From Plastoroseomonas hellenica (GTDB lineage: Bacteria > Pseudomonadota > Alphaproteobacteria > Acetobacterales > Acetobacteraceae): a DNA stretch of 64,000 nucleotides. How positions within the stretch are numbered: the first letter of the stretch is position 1; every line of letters starts with the position of its first letter. Location of the stretch: NCBI RefSeq assembly GCF_018129085.1, contig NZ_JAAGBB010000020.1:62001-126000 (forward strand), read 5' to 3'. Positions 35,638 to 44,263 of this stretch are shown piece after piece. The notes beneath the pieces were generated by a model. The model was given only the letters and a program-made list of their open reading frames with translations. It did no database searches and was not told the DNA's origin. A program made the translations under genes and the position numbers.

Positions 35638-36497
35638 TGGGGCCTGCCTTCCGACTGCTGCCGCTCGCGGTCCTGCTGTTCGGGGGCGCTTGGCCGGTCA
35701 CCAAGGCGGCGCTCACCCATGCGACGCCTATGTGGTTCGCGGTCGGCCGCGCCGGCCTCGCCGCCGTGGTCGCGGCGGCGCTGCTCGCGGTGCTGCGCCG
35801 CCTGCATCTGCCGCGCGCCGCTGACTGGCCTTCGGTGCTAGCGCTCGGGCTGCTGCAGCTCGGCGGCTTCTTCGCGCTCGCCCATGCCGCGGTCGCGTTG
35901 GTGCCGGCCGGGCGCACCGCGATCATCTCCGCGGTCACCACCTATTGGCTGATCCCGCTCTCGATCCTGGTGCTGGGGGAGAAGGTGTCGGCACTGCGCT
36001 GGGTGGCCGCCGCATTCGGTCTCGCCGGCGTCGTGGTGCTGGCCGGGCCCTGGTCGGTGGACTGGACCCGGGCGGACATGGTGCTCGGCCACCTCATGCT
36101 GATCGGCGCGGCGGGGCTCTGGAGCGTCGCGATCGTGGTGACGCGGGCGCTGCCGCCGAAATCGCCGATGCTGGAGCTGCTGCCCTGGTGCTTCGGCTTC
36201 GGCTATCTCTTCCTGCTGCCGATCGCGATGTTTTTGGAGCCGGATGGCGGCATCCAAGGGCCGTCCTGGCCGATCATGCTCTATATCGGGCTGATCGTCG
36301 CGCCGATCGGCACCTGGTGCGTGATCGAGATCGGGCGGCGCCTGCCGGGCGCGGTCGCCTCGGTCGCTTTCCTGCTGGTGCCGGCCTTCGGCGTGCTGGT
36401 CTCGCTGCTCTGGCTCGGGGAGGCGATCGGGCTCGACATGATCCTGGGCGGCGGGCTGATCGTCGCGAGCGTCGCGCTGGCAGCGCGCAGTTCATGA
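35637..36497 (+). CDS. EamA/DMT-family transporter
   Basis: 286 aa with about ten hydrophobic helices in two EamA halves. The first half ends with PAGRTAIISAVTTYWLIPLSILVLGEKVSALR, whose GEK turn is typical; the second has VASVAFLLVPAFGVLVSLLWLGEAIG. Members export amino acids or metabolites across the inner membrane. The ATG at 35637 shares one base with the stop of the SAF oxidoreductase gene, so the two are coupled and the transporter may serve its pathway. The final codons lie inside a 27-bp tandem repeat. Confidence 0.85.
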   Translation: MGPAFRLLPLAVLLFGGAWPVTKAALTHATPMWFAVGRAGLAAVVAAALLAVLRRLHLPRAADWPSVLALGLLQLGGFFALAHAAVALVPAGRTAIISAVTTYWLIPLSILVLGEKVSALRWVAAAFGLAGVVVLAGPWSVDWTRADMVLGHLMLIGAAGLWSVAIVVTRALPPKSPMLELLPWCFGFGYLFLLPIAMFLEPDGGIQGPSWPIMLYIGLIVAPIGTWCVIEIGRRLPGAVASVAFLLVPAFGVLVSLLWLGEAIGLDMILGGGLIVASVALAARSS

Positions 36498-36554
36498 CAC
36501 GCGCTGGCAGCGCGCAGTTCATGATGGGCGCTGGCAGCGCGCAGTTGAGGGCGG
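36474..36554 (+). repeat. Three tandem 27-bp repeats across a stop codon
   Basis: Units at 36474-36500, 36501-36527 and 36528-36554 begin GCGCTGGCAGCGCGCAGTT; the first two add CATGA. The first unit contains the last residues and stop of the EamA gene, so the duplications lie in the 3' flank and reach the leader of the hydrolase gene. Confidence 0.85.
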
Positions 36555-36564
36555 GGAGGGCGCG

Positions 36565-37323
36565 ATGCGGCTGAATGCTGTCGATGCCGGCACCGGGACG
36601 CCGGTCGTGCTGCTGCACGGGCTGTTCGGTGCCGCGCAGAACTGGGGCACGGTGCAGTCGGCACTGGCGTCGCTGGCGCGCGTGGTGGCGCTCGACCTCC
36701 GCAACCACGGTGCTTCCCCGCATGATCCGGTCATGGACTACGCCGCGATGGCCGCGGATGTGGCGGAGACCATGACGGCGCTCGGCATCCCCAGCGCCGC
36801 GGTGCTCGGGCATTCGATGGGCGGCAAGGTGGCGATGGCGCTGGCGCTGACAGCGCCGGAGCGTGTCGAGCGGCTGGTCGTGGTCGACATCGCGCCGCGC
36901 CACTATGGCCCATCAAACCGCACGATCGCGGCCGCGCTGCAGGCACTGCCGCTCGAGCACAACCTGACGCGCAAGGCCGCCGACGCGGCGCTGGCCGCGA
37001 CCATCGCGGAGCCCGGCATGCGCGCCTTCCTGCTGCAGAACCTCCGCTTCGAGAACCCGCCCTATTGGCGGAACGGCCTCGACGAGATCGCCGCCGCCAT
37101 GCCGGTGATCGAGGATTTCCCGGAGCTCGGCGCGACCTATGCCGGACCCGTGGGCGTCATCCGCGGCAGTCGCAGCGACTACGTCCGGGACGAGGACTGG
37201 CCCGCGATCCGCGCCCTCTTTCCCGCCGCGACGCTGACTGCCGTCGCCGCGGGCCATTGGGTGCACGCGGAGAACCCGGCCGGCTTCCTGGAGGTGGCGG
37301 AGCCACTGCTGGGGCTCGGCTGA
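36565..37323 (+). CDS. Alpha/beta hydrolase (YbfF-like)
   Basis: 252 aa. VVLLHGLFGAAQNW (about 14-27) gives the oxyanion-hole HG, LDLRNHGASPH follows, and GHSMGGKVAM (about 82-91) holds the nucleophilic serine. The late histidine is in AAGHWVHAENP. The pattern LHGLFG.A.NW with DLRNHG fits the YbfF/ABHD11 esterase group. A GGGGAGGG site precedes the ATG and lies in the last unit of the tandem repeat. Confidence 0.87.
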   Translation: MRLNAVDAGTGTPVVLLHGLFGAAQNWGTVQSALASLARVVALDLRNHGASPHDPVMDYAAMAADVAETMTALGIPSAAVLGHSMGGKVAMALALTAPERVERLVVVDIAPRHYGPSNRTIAAALQALPLEHNLTRKAADAALAATIAEPGMRAFLLQNLRFENPPYWRNGLDEIAAAMPVIEDFPELGATYAGPVGVIRGSRSDYVRDEDWPAIRALFPAATLTAVAAGHWVHAENPAGFLEVAEPLLGLG

Positions 37324-37377
37324 TGCCGGCTGCGCATGGCTGCCGGGGGTGGGTACCGATGCGCATCGGGGGCAGGC

Positions 37378-37836
37378 ATGGCTGAACGCGGTTCGAAGCA
37401 GGAGTTCCCGGCTTTCGGCCGGCTGACCTACGACACCCAGTACGGCGAGTCCTGGTGGTCGGGAGAGGTGACGCTGGTGGCTTTCGACAAGCCATTCCCG
37501 GTCCTGGTCCGTGCGAAAGGCGATGGCCCCTCGCAGGCTCAGATCATCGCGTTCAGCCGGATCATCGCCGGCTCGGAAGACCTTCGCCGCCGCGCGAGCA
37601 AGCCCATGGCCGACCTCCACCGGGAAGGCGGGCTTCTGCCCGGTGGCGCCGATGCCCGTGACGAGGCGGTCTGGAACCACCTTGTGCCCGAGCAGATCGA
37701 GATGAGCGATGAACGCTATTATCGGGATGGGCGCATCATGGGGGCCCTGCTGTTCGTCTCGACGCTGCATGACAGCTTCGTGCCGGCGATCGAGACGGCC
37801 GATGGAGAGTTTGTGCGAGTGTTGAGCGGGACGTGA
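37378..37836 (+). CDS. Hypothetical protein, DUF6985-like in appearance
   Basis: 152 aa from ATG 37378; a start at 37336 is possible. The sequence reads as a small soluble protein: FGRLTYDTQYGESWWSGEV near the N-terminus, then a helical middle (AQIIAFSRIIAGSEDL) and IVxDxR-free C-terminus ending VLSGT. The opening 'xxGxLxxDxxxxxWWxGxV' pattern resembles DUF6985 proteins, which I recall only loosely. No function is assigned. A decayed gene follows immediately. Confidence 0.6.
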   Translation: MAERGSKQEFPAFGRLTYDTQYGESWWSGEVTLVAFDKPFPVLVRAKGDGPSQAQIIAFSRIIAGSEDLRRRASKPMADLHREGGLLPGGADARDEAVWNHLVPEQIEMSDERYYRDGRIMGALLFVSTLHDSFVPAIETADGEFVRVLSGT

Positions 37837-38037
37837 ATGTCGCCAGGAGCGAGGGCAGGCCGGCGGCGCCTGATCCTCTGCTGCATCCCGACGCTCGCCG
37901 CCGGCCAGCGGGCTCGCGCCCGCGCAGATCGCGCGGCTGATTGCCAGCTACCCGGATCACCTCGCAGGGCGGGATGGCGACATGCTCGTCTGGACTGACG
38001 GCACGCGCATGCCGATCGGCGCCGGCGAGCCTGAACG
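37837..38037 (+). pseudogene. Frameshifted remnant of a small secreted-type protein gene
   Basis: ATG 37837 opens a short leader (RRRLILCCIPTLAAGQ). The frame then shifts, and an adjacent frame reads LAPAQIARLIASYPDHLAG followed by GDMLVWTDGTRMPIG. The pattern 'YPD.LAG..G..L.W.DGTRMP' is familiar from a family of uncharacterised alphaproteobacterial secreted proteins. The remnant runs straight into dispersed repeat copy B, where similarity ends, so the 3' part is missing. Confidence 0.5.
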
Positions 38038-38038
38038 C

Positions 38039-38121
38039 CGCATCGGCTGCGTCAGCCGACACACCAGGGGCGAGAAATCCTTCGCCAGCCCTCCGCCGCC
38101 GCCATTTTCAAACAGTCTCTC
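38039..38121 (+). repeat. Dispersed structured repeat, copy B
   Basis: CATCGGCTGCGTCAGCCGACACACCAGG and the following AGGGGCGAGAAATCCTT and CGCCAGCCCTCCGCCGCC match copies A and C (motifs cut to short pieces: GGCTGCGTC, CGAGAAATCC, CAGCCCTCCGCCGC). The 5' hairpin present in A and C is missing, so this copy is truncated at its left end. It abuts the 3' end of the DUF2272 gene. Confidence 0.7.
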
Positions 38122-38947
38122 AGCGTTCCGCCGTGCGGGCGGCCAGGATCAACACAAAGCTCGCTTCCCCCGGGGGCGCGGGCAGCACCCGCCCTTCCCG
38201 ATCGGCCGGCAGGCGCCGCAGCACCACCAGGTCCTCGACATTGCCGCCCACCGCCTCGACGACGCCCGGCCCGGCGCGCACCACCACGTCGCAATGCATG
38301 GCCCGCGGCCGCCCGATCTCGCCAAGCCGCATGGACCAATGCATCAGCGGCGTGGTGGAGCGGTCGGCGCAGAGCAGGTCGCCCGGCGCCGGCACCCGCT
38401 CCTCCGGCGCATGGGGACGGAAATAGGCGCGCTCCGGATCGGTGATCGCGCGCTCCAGCACCGCGTCGATATAGCTCGCATGCCGGGAGGAGGAGGGCAG
38501 GTCGCTCTCCGCGATGCCGGCCCAGCGCGCGACCGCCGAGATGAAGGCGGCCGACCAGGCAGGGCGGGCATAGACGCCGATATCCTCCGGCGTCGGCGGC
38601 AACTGCGCCGCCGCCGTGCCAGCGCCATCGCCGCCCGTCGCGTCGCCGCCGTTCGGCTCGGTCTGAAGGGCCAGGAGGGCGGCGCGCAGCCCGACCAGCC
38701 TTGGCACCACCGCGCCGCCATCGGGCACGGCGCTCCAGTACTCGATCAGGCGGGCAAAGCGCTCGGGCGTCGCGACGATATCGGACGGCCTCATCGCGGG
38801 CCAGCCATCGACGGCGACCCGGCCCCAGGCTTCCCATTCCGCGAGTGCTGCGCGCGCGAGGGGGGATGCGGGTGGAGCTGCGGGTGCCGGCGGCCCCGCA
38901 CAGGCGGCGACGAAGAAGGGGATCAGGCCAAGAAGCTGCGGACGCAT
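38120..38947 (-). CDS. DUF2272 domain-containing lipoprotein
   Basis: 275 aa. The N-terminus has a short hydrophobic core ending in VAAC (Cys16), a lipobox, so it is probably an outer-membrane or periplasmic lipoprotein. The DUF2272 domain (about 120-270) shows WSAAFISAVARWAGI, RHASYIDAVLERA, PAPGDLLCADRS and HCDVVVRAGPGVVEAVGGNVE, a set resembling NlpC/P60-like amidase folds with conserved Cys and His. The reaction is unproven. Its stop lies at the edge of repeat copy B. Confidence 0.8.
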   Translation of the reverse strand: MRPQLLGLIPFFVAACAGPPAPAAPPASPLARAALAEWEAWGRVAVDGWPAMRPSDIVATPERFARLIEYWSAVPDGGAVVPRLVGLRAALLALQTEPNGGDATGGDGAGTAAAQLPPTPEDIGVYARPAWSAAFISAVARWAGIAESDLPSSSRHASYIDAVLERAITDPERAYFRPHAPEERVPAPGDLLCADRSTTPLMHWSMRLGEIGRPRAMHCDVVVRAGPGVVEAVGGNVEDLVVLRRLPADREGRVLPAPPGEASFVLILAARTAER

Positions 38948-39010
38948 GGCCGGGCAGCATGGCCGACCCCGCGCATGCTTCCCTGATCACAATCCGGAGC
39001 AAACCGCCTC

Positions 39011-39514
39011 TCAGGCCTCGTCGGTCTCCTCCAGCACCGCGGCGTCCTTCCAGCGCACCGCCACGGTGCCGATGCGCCGCCGGATGGCCCCAATGGAGGA
39101 GGTGGGCGGGGTACCCGGAAGCGGGATGGCATGGTTCTCCACCGCGGCGCCTTGCTGCGCCTGGTGCGCCACCTCCATCTCCAGCCCGACCAGCTTGCCG
39201 TCCCGGTTGTCCCAGACCGCGAAGACGGGCACGCCAGGCTTGGCGCGGCCGCTCCCCATCTCGGGGTCCACGACAAGCTCGGTCAGCGCGCTGACGTCGA
39301 GCACGGTGTGCATCTGCCGCTCGCCCGGCCGGATCAGGGTGCCGGCGCTCTTGCCTTCCACGAGGATGACGCCGCTCATCGGCTGCGCGATGCGCATGCC
39401 GAGCTGCCGCGATCCATCGGCATGTTCGAAGACGACGATCGCCTGGTCCGGCACCATCGCGTAGTGCGGATAGCATTTCAGGTCCTGGACCCTGATCCCG
39501 ATCCGCCATGCCAT
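39011..39514 (-). CDS. Hypothetical protein
   Basis: 167 aa from ATG 39514, preceded by GGGGAGAAGG. Recurring short beta-like stretches (QAIVVFEHADGSRQLGMRI, PVFAVWDNRDGKLVGLEME) suggest a beta-rich soluble protein. It has no signal peptide, membrane segment or catalytic motif. I do not recognise a family. It lies between the DUF2272 gene (63 bp past its start) and the divergent tam gene. The long open frame to 39982 overlaps tam on the other strand and is not used. Confidence 0.65.
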   Translation of the reverse strand: MAWRIGIRVQDLKCYPHYAMVPDQAIVVFEHADGSRQLGMRIAQPMSGVILVEGKSAGTLIRPGERQMHTVLDVSALTELVVDPEMGSGRAKPGVPVFAVWDNRDGKLVGLEMEVAHQAQQGAAVENHAIPLPGTPPTSSIGAIRRRIGTVAVRWKDAAVLEETDEA

Positions 39515-39683
39515 GCGGCCTTCTCCCCGTTCTTCGTCTTGGGCTTTCGCCGAAACCCCACGAAACCGGCGCAGCTCCGGGGGATGAGATGTCGGAAAAG
39601 TATAACAATTCGCCAAGCCGGGCCGTGGCGGGCATGGCGGAGGCGGACTAGCCTTCGCGCAACGCCGCATCACGGAGCGCCCG

Positions 39684-40469
39684 ATGAGCTGGTCCGCCAC
39701 CCAGTATTCGAAGTTCGAACGCGAACGGAACCGGCCGGTGCAGGACCTCCTGGCGCAGGTGGTGCACGGCGCCGTCACCAAGGCCGCCGATATCGGCTGC
39801 GGCCCCGGCAATTCCACCGAGCTGCTGCGCGCGCGCTTCCCGGGCGCCGTCATCACCGGCATGGACAGCTCGGAGGACATGATCGCGGCGGCGCGGAAGC
39901 GCCTGCCCGATATCCAGTTCGAGCTGGCCGACATCGGCACCTGGCAGGGCGCGAGCGGCCCCTTCGACGTGATCCTGGCCAATGCCGTGCTGCAATGGGT
40001 GCCCGATCACGCGGCCCTGCTGCCGGCCCTACTGGCGAAGCTGGCGCCGGGGGGCAGCCTGGCGGTGCAGCAGCCCGACAACCTGGACGAGCCTGCGCAT
40101 CGCCTGATGCGCCAGGTGGCGGAAGCGGGCCCCTGGGCGGCCAAGCTCGCCGGCGCGTCGCGGGAGGCCCGGCACGGTCCCGACTGGTACTACCGGATCC
40201 TGACCGGCGTCGGCGCCACGGTGGATGTCTGGCGCACCATCTTCCATCACCCGCTGCCCGGCGGGCCCGGCGCGGTCGTCGAATGGTTCAAGGGCAGCGC
40301 GCTGCGCCCTTACCTGAACCGGCTGGACGAGAGCGAGCGCGGCGATTTCCTGGCCCGCTACGAAGCCCTGATCGCGGAGGCCTACCCGGCACTGCCCGAC
40401 GGCACCGTGCTGCTGCCCTTCCCGCGGCTGTTCTTCGTCGCGACCCGCCCCGCCGACGGGCCGGGCTGA
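39684..40469 (+). CDS. tam: Trans-aconitate 2-methyltransferase
   Basis: 261 aa. SAM-dependent class I methyltransferase: start WSATQYSKFERERNRPVQDLL is the Tam signature, motif I ADIGCGPGNSTELL (36-48), then GMDSSEDMIAAARKRLPD. Length (about 252 in E. coli) fits. It methylates trans-aconitate, a by-product inhibiting the citrate cycle. The C-terminal third with WFKGSALRPYLNRLDESER and LFPRLFF-like ending (FPRLFFVATRP) is also typical. It stands alone between a hypothetical gene and a LysR gene. Confidence 0.9.
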   Translation: MSWSATQYSKFERERNRPVQDLLAQVVHGAVTKAADIGCGPGNSTELLRARFPGAVITGMDSSEDMIAAARKRLPDIQFELADIGTWQGASGPFDVILANAVLQWVPDHAALLPALLAKLAPGGSLAVQQPDNLDEPAHRLMRQVAEAGPWAAKLAGASREARHGPDWYYRILTGVGATVDVWRTIFHHPLPGGPGAVVEWFKGSALRPYLNRLDESERGDFLARYEALIAEAYPALPDGTVLLPFPRLFFVATRPADGPG

Positions 40470-40502
40470 CCGCGCTGTCCTGCGCCGGGCCAGGACGGGA
40501 CC

Positions 40503-41510
40503 ATGCCCCAACGCTTCCTTGACCAGCGTCTGAAGCTGTCCCTGCTGCGCGTCGCGGACGCGCTGGACACCCATGGCAGCCTCCTCAAGGCTTCGGCGGC
40601 ATTGAGCCTCGGCCAGCCGGCGCTGACCCGTAGCCTGCGCGAGCTCGAGGACATCACGGGCGCCGTGCTGTTCGAGCGGCATCCGCGCGGCGTGCGCCCC
40701 ACCGCAGCAGGGGTCGCGGTCATTCGCGTCGCCCGCCGCGTGCTCGGGGAATTGCGCCGCATGGAGCACGAGCTCGACGCGATCGGCGCCGTCGAGGGCG
40801 GCTCGATCGCCGTCGGCGTGCTGCCGGTCGCGGCGGTCGGTGTCCTTCCGGGTGCGTTGATCGCGCTGCGCGCCACGCATCCCGGGCTGCGCGTACGCCT
40901 GCAGCAGGGGCGCACGGAGGAATTGCTGCCGCTGCTCGCCGCGCGCGAGCTCGACCTGGTGGTCGGCCGCCTCTACGCCCCGGCGGTGCCCGACGGCCTG
41001 CAGCGCCTGCCGATGTGGGAGGAGCCGATCGCCGTACTCGCCCGCGCCGGTCATCCGCTGCTGCGCCGGCGCGGCGCGGTCACGGCCGCGGCGCTCGCCG
41101 AGCATGAGATGGTGCTGCCCACCATCAGCCAGCGCGTCGGGCAGGAGATCGAGCATCTGCTCGCCCTGCTCGGCCTGCCGCAGGACGTGCCGCTCCGCTC
41201 CTCCTCCTACGGCTTCATCCGGGAGATGCTGCTGGCGAGCGACGCGATCTCCATCATGCCCCGCTCGATGATGGTGGGCGACCTGCTGCGCGGTGCGCTG
41301 CAGGTCGTTCCCTTGCCGGTGCCCGCACCGCCGCGCCCGGCCGGCATCATCCTGGCCGCCGACCCGCCGCCCACCCCGGCGGTCTCCGCCTTCATCGAGG
41401 CGCTGCGCACCCACCTGGCGGCGATCGAGGCGCATGGGTTCGGTGGTATGCCGAATGCTGATACCGAGCACCGGCGAAGCGATAGGACAGGCCGCCACCG
41501 ACGCTCCTAG
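40503..41510 (+). CDS. LysR-family regulator, GalR/PcaQ-like
   Basis: 335 aa. N-terminal HTH (about 10-68): GSLLKASAALSLGQPALTRSL and LFERHPRGVRPTAAG. The effector domain follows, with VGVLPVAAVGVLPGALIAL. The order resembles LysR regulators of aromatic-acid pathways (GbpR/PcaQ group, which start with 'LKLRHL...'). It precedes galB-like, Pht5-like, Bug and LigI-like genes on the same strand, so it likely controls that aromatic-acid cluster. The long tail after residue 310 is basic and unusual. Confidence 0.85.
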   Translation: MPQRFLDQRLKLSLLRVADALDTHGSLLKASAALSLGQPALTRSLRELEDITGAVLFERHPRGVRPTAAGVAVIRVARRVLGELRRMEHELDAIGAVEGGSIAVGVLPVAAVGVLPGALIALRATHPGLRVRLQQGRTEELLPLLAARELDLVVGRLYAPAVPDGLQRLPMWEEPIAVLARAGHPLLRRRGAVTAAALAEHEMVLPTISQRVGQEIEHLLALLGLPQDVPLRSSSYGFIREMLLASDAISIMPRSMMVGDLLRGALQVVPLPVPAPPRPAGIILAADPPPTPAVSAFIEALRTHLAAIEAHGFGGMPNADTEHRRSDRTGRHRRS

Positions 41511-41628
41511 AACCCCGATGACGTCCGGTGCGAGACCGGGCGGGGAGGAGCGCATGCGTGCCGGACTGGCCCGTCTGGGCATGTGGCGGCGCGCACGCGA
41601 TGATCCGGGCCATCGAGAGGAGACACCC

Positions 41629-42348
41629 ATGACCGAGAAGACCGCCCTCGTCGTCAGCGCCCATTCCGCCGACTTCGTCTGGCGCGCCGGTGGCGCCATC
41701 GCGCTGCATGCGGCGCGCGGATGGAAGATGACCGTCGTCTGCCTCTCCTACGGTGAGCGCGGGGAGAGTGCCAAGCTCTGGCGCCAGCCCGGCATGACGC
41801 TCGATCGCGTGAAGGTCGAGCGCGAGAAGGAGGCGCGCGCCGCCGCCGAGGCGTTGGGCGTCGCCGATATCCAGTTCTGGGACCTCGGCGATTACCCGAT
41901 CGACCTGACGCAGGATGCCTTCTATCGCCTGGTCGACCTCTATCGCGCCATTCATCCGGCCTTCGTGCTGACGCACAGCAAGGAAGACATCTACAATCAC
42001 GACCACCCGGCGGTGACCGATTTCGCGCAGCATGCGCGCATCACCGCCCAGGCGCATGGACACAATCCGCACCAGAAGGTGCTCGGCGCGCCGCCGGTCT
42101 TCCTGTTCGAGCCGCACCAGCCCGAGCAGTGCAACTGGAAGCCGGACGTGCTGCTGGACATCACCCCGGTCTGGGAAAAGAAGCGCGCCGCCATCGAGTG
42201 CATGGCCGGGCAGGAGCACCTTTGGGAATACTATACCCGTGTCGCCCTGCAGCGCGGCGCGCAGGCGGCCCGCAACTCCGACAAGAAGATCACCTATGGC
42301 GAGGGCTACCAGGCGGTCTTCCCGCATGTCGTGGAGAGCCTGGCGTGA
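41629..42348 (+). CDS. galB: 4-oxalomesaconate hydratase-type PIG-L family protein
   Basis: 239 aa from ATG 41629 with AGAGGAGA upstream. PIG-L/LmbE fold: ALVVSAHSADFVWRAGG holds the first metal His/Asp (AHSAD), and HSKEDIYNHDHPAVTDFAQ contains the HxxD-type second site. VVCLSYGERGESAKLWRQPGMT is characteristic of GalB, the zinc hydratase that converts 4-oxalomesaconate to 4-carboxy-4-hydroxy-2-oxoadipate in gallate/protocatechuate meta cleavage. A LigI-like hydrolase, which makes its substrate, lies 1.9 kb downstream. A gene of this family could also be a deacetylase. Confidence 0.85.
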   Translation: MTEKTALVVSAHSADFVWRAGGAIALHAARGWKMTVVCLSYGERGESAKLWRQPGMTLDRVKVEREKEARAAAEALGVADIQFWDLGDYPIDLTQDAFYRLVDLYRAIHPAFVLTHSKEDIYNHDHPAVTDFAQHARITAQAHGHNPHQKVLGAPPVFLFEPHQPEQCNWKPDVLLDITPVWEKKRAAIECMAGQEHLWEYYTRVALQRGAQAARNSDKKITYGEGYQAVFPHVVESLA

Positions 42349-42384
42349 CCGTGGCTCAGGTCCGCCGCGACCTGCCGCGGATGG

Positions 42385-43248
42385 ATGCCTGCGGTGGCTG
42401 AGGCAGCAATCCTCGCCGCCGCGATCGGCCGCACGCCGCGCACCGAGGCGCTGTTCACCGGCGCCGTCGCCTCGCCACTCCTGCGGCTCGACCTCGCACC
42501 GGTGCCGGTGATCAGCCGCGCCTTCGCACCGATGGTGCGGGAGGGGCGATACCAGGTGAGCGAGATGGCGATCGCCACCTTCCTGATGGCCAAGGCGGCC
42601 GGCAAGGACCTGGTGCTGCTGCCGGTGGTGCTCGCCGCACGCTTCCAGGAAGCCGCGCTGCTCTTCCGGGCCGGAGGCGCCATCCGCGGCCCGGGCGACC
42701 TCGCGGGCCAGCGCATCGGCGTGCGCGCCTATAGCCAGACCACGGGGATGTGGCTGCGCGGCATCCTGCAGGACGGCTTCGGGACGCGACCCGACACCAT
42801 GCGCTGGGTGACCTTCGAGGACGCCCACCTCGCGGAATACCGCGATCCGCCCTGGGCAGAACGTGCCCCGGCCGGCGCCGACATGCTCGCCATGCTGATG
42901 GCAGGCGAGCTCGACGCGGCGATCTTCGGCAACGAGCTTCCGGCGGACCCGGCGCTGCGCCCGATCTTTCCGGATCCCGCGGCCGCCGGTGCCGCCTTCC
43001 AGGCGGCGCACGGCTTCGTGCCGGTGAACCATCTGCTGGTCGTGCGCGGCGACCTCGCGCGCGAGCGGCCCGAACTCATCGCGGAGCTGGTCCGGATGGC
43101 CCGGGCCTCCGGCGCCGAGGTGCCGGGGCGCGACGGGCTGCGTCCGGCCCTGTCGCTGGCCATTCTCTACGCCCACGAGCAGGGGCTGCTGCCGCGGCCG
43201 CTTGCGCTCGACGAGGTCTGGGAAGACTCGCCGTCCGACCCGGCTTGA
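42385..43248 (+). CDS. 4,5-dihydroxyphthalate decarboxylase-like / NMT1-like periplasmic-binding-fold protein
   Basis: 287 aa. Start is uncertain: ATG 42385 or GTG 42394. Characteristic stretches: RAFAPMVREGRYQVSEMAIATFLMAKA, GVRAYSQTTGMWLRGIL, RWVTFEDAHLAEYRDPP and GELDAAIFG (motifs trimmed: REGRYQVSEMAIATF, YSQTTGMWLRGIL, FEDAHLAEYRDPP). These mark the Pht5-type family, a solute-binding-like fold used as decarboxylase of 4,5-dihydroxyphthalate, giving protocatechuate. No signal peptide is seen, consistent with an enzyme. Neighbours galB and ligI-like support an aromatic-acid role; the exact substrate is not proven. Confidence 0.75.
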   Translation: MPAVAEAAILAAAIGRTPRTEALFTGAVASPLLRLDLAPVPVISRAFAPMVREGRYQVSEMAIATFLMAKAAGKDLVLLPVVLAARFQEAALLFRAGGAIRGPGDLAGQRIGVRAYSQTTGMWLRGILQDGFGTRPDTMRWVTFEDAHLAEYRDPPWAERAPAGADMLAMLMAGELDAAIFGNELPADPALRPIFPDPAAAGAAFQAAHGFVPVNHLLVVRGDLARERPELIAELVRMARASGAEVPGRDGLRPALSLAILYAHEQGLLPRPLALDEVWEDSPSDPA

Positions 43249-43285
43249 GAACCAGCGTGATGCAATAACCGGGGAGGACGATCTC

Positions 43286-44263
43286 ATGCTTGGCCGGCGG
43301 AATGTCACCATGGCCGCGCTCGGCGGCGTCGCCACCCTGTCGGCGTCGCGGCCGGCGCGTGCGCAGGCCTGGCCCGCCAAGCCCATCCGCGTGATCGTGC
43401 CGAACGCCGCCGGCGGCGTCGCCGACCTGACCGCGCGCGCCGTCGGCCAGGCGCTCGCCGAACGGCTCGGACAGCCGGTGGTGATCGACAACCGCCCCGG
43501 TGCCGGCGGCATCGTCGCGGCGCAGGCGCTCACGGCAGCAACCCCTGACGGGTACACGCTGATGGTGGCGACCAATGCGCACGCCATCGCGCCTTCCCTG
43601 TTCCGTTCGCTGCCCTATGACCCGCTGCGCGACCTGGCGCCGGTCGTCACGCTCGGCGCCTTCGCGGTCGCCCTCATCGTGCCGTCGGGCTCGCCACTGC
43701 GCACGCCTGCGGATCTGCTGGCGCGCATGCGCCGGGAGCCCGGCGCGGTGAATATCGGCACGATCAGCGTCGGCAGCACGCAGCACCTCGCGGCCGCGCT
43801 GTTCAAGGCTGAGGCCGGGGTGGAGGCGGAGACGGTCACCTTTCCCGCGACGCCGGCGCTGATCACCGCGCTGCTCCGGGGCGATGTGGATGTGGCCTTC
43901 GAGATCACCGGGCCGATCTGGGGCCAGATCGAGGCCGGCGAGCTGCGGCCGATCGCCGTCACTTCCGCCGCACGGGCGGCCAGGTTGCCCGAGGTGCCGA
44001 CCCTGCAGGAGGGCGCGTTACCGGGCTACGACGTCTCCTCCTGGAACGCGCTGGTCGCACCCGGGCGTACGCCGGAGGCAGTGATCGAGCGGCTGAACCG
44101 GGAGGCGGATGCCGTGCTGGCGACGCCGGTGCTGCGCGAGAGGTTGCTCGCCGCCGGGGTCGAGGCGCGCGGCGGCACGCCGGGGGCGCTGCGCGCGCTG
44201 CTGGCCTCGGAGGTTGCGAAGTGGCGCACTGTGATCGAAAGGGCGAGGATCGAACGGCAATGA
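43286..44263 (+). CDS. Bug-family solute-binding protein in aromatic-acid cluster
   Basis: 325 aa from ATG 43286 with GGGGAGG upstream. Signal MLGRRNVTMAALGGVATLSA ending SRPARAQA. VIVPNAAGGVADLTARAVGQ is the ligand loop, with VIDNRPGAGGIVAAQAL and ISVGSTQHLAAALFKAEAG further on. It is placed between the decarboxylase-like and LigI-like genes and overlaps the latter by 4 bp, so its solute is likely an aromatic or dicarboxylic acid such as a phthalate or a ring-cleavage product. No membrane partners lie nearby. Confidence 0.87.
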   Translation: MLGRRNVTMAALGGVATLSASRPARAQAWPAKPIRVIVPNAAGGVADLTARAVGQALAERLGQPVVIDNRPGAGGIVAAQALTAATPDGYTLMVATNAHAIAPSLFRSLPYDPLRDLAPVVTLGAFAVALIVPSGSPLRTPADLLARMRREPGAVNIGTISVGSTQHLAAALFKAEAGVEAETVTFPATPALITALLRGDVDVAFEITGPIWGQIEAGELRPIAVTSAARAARLPEVPTLQEGALPGYDVSSWNALVAPGRTPEAVIERLNREADAVLATPVLRERLLAAGVEARGGTPGALRALLASEVAKWRTVIERARIERQ

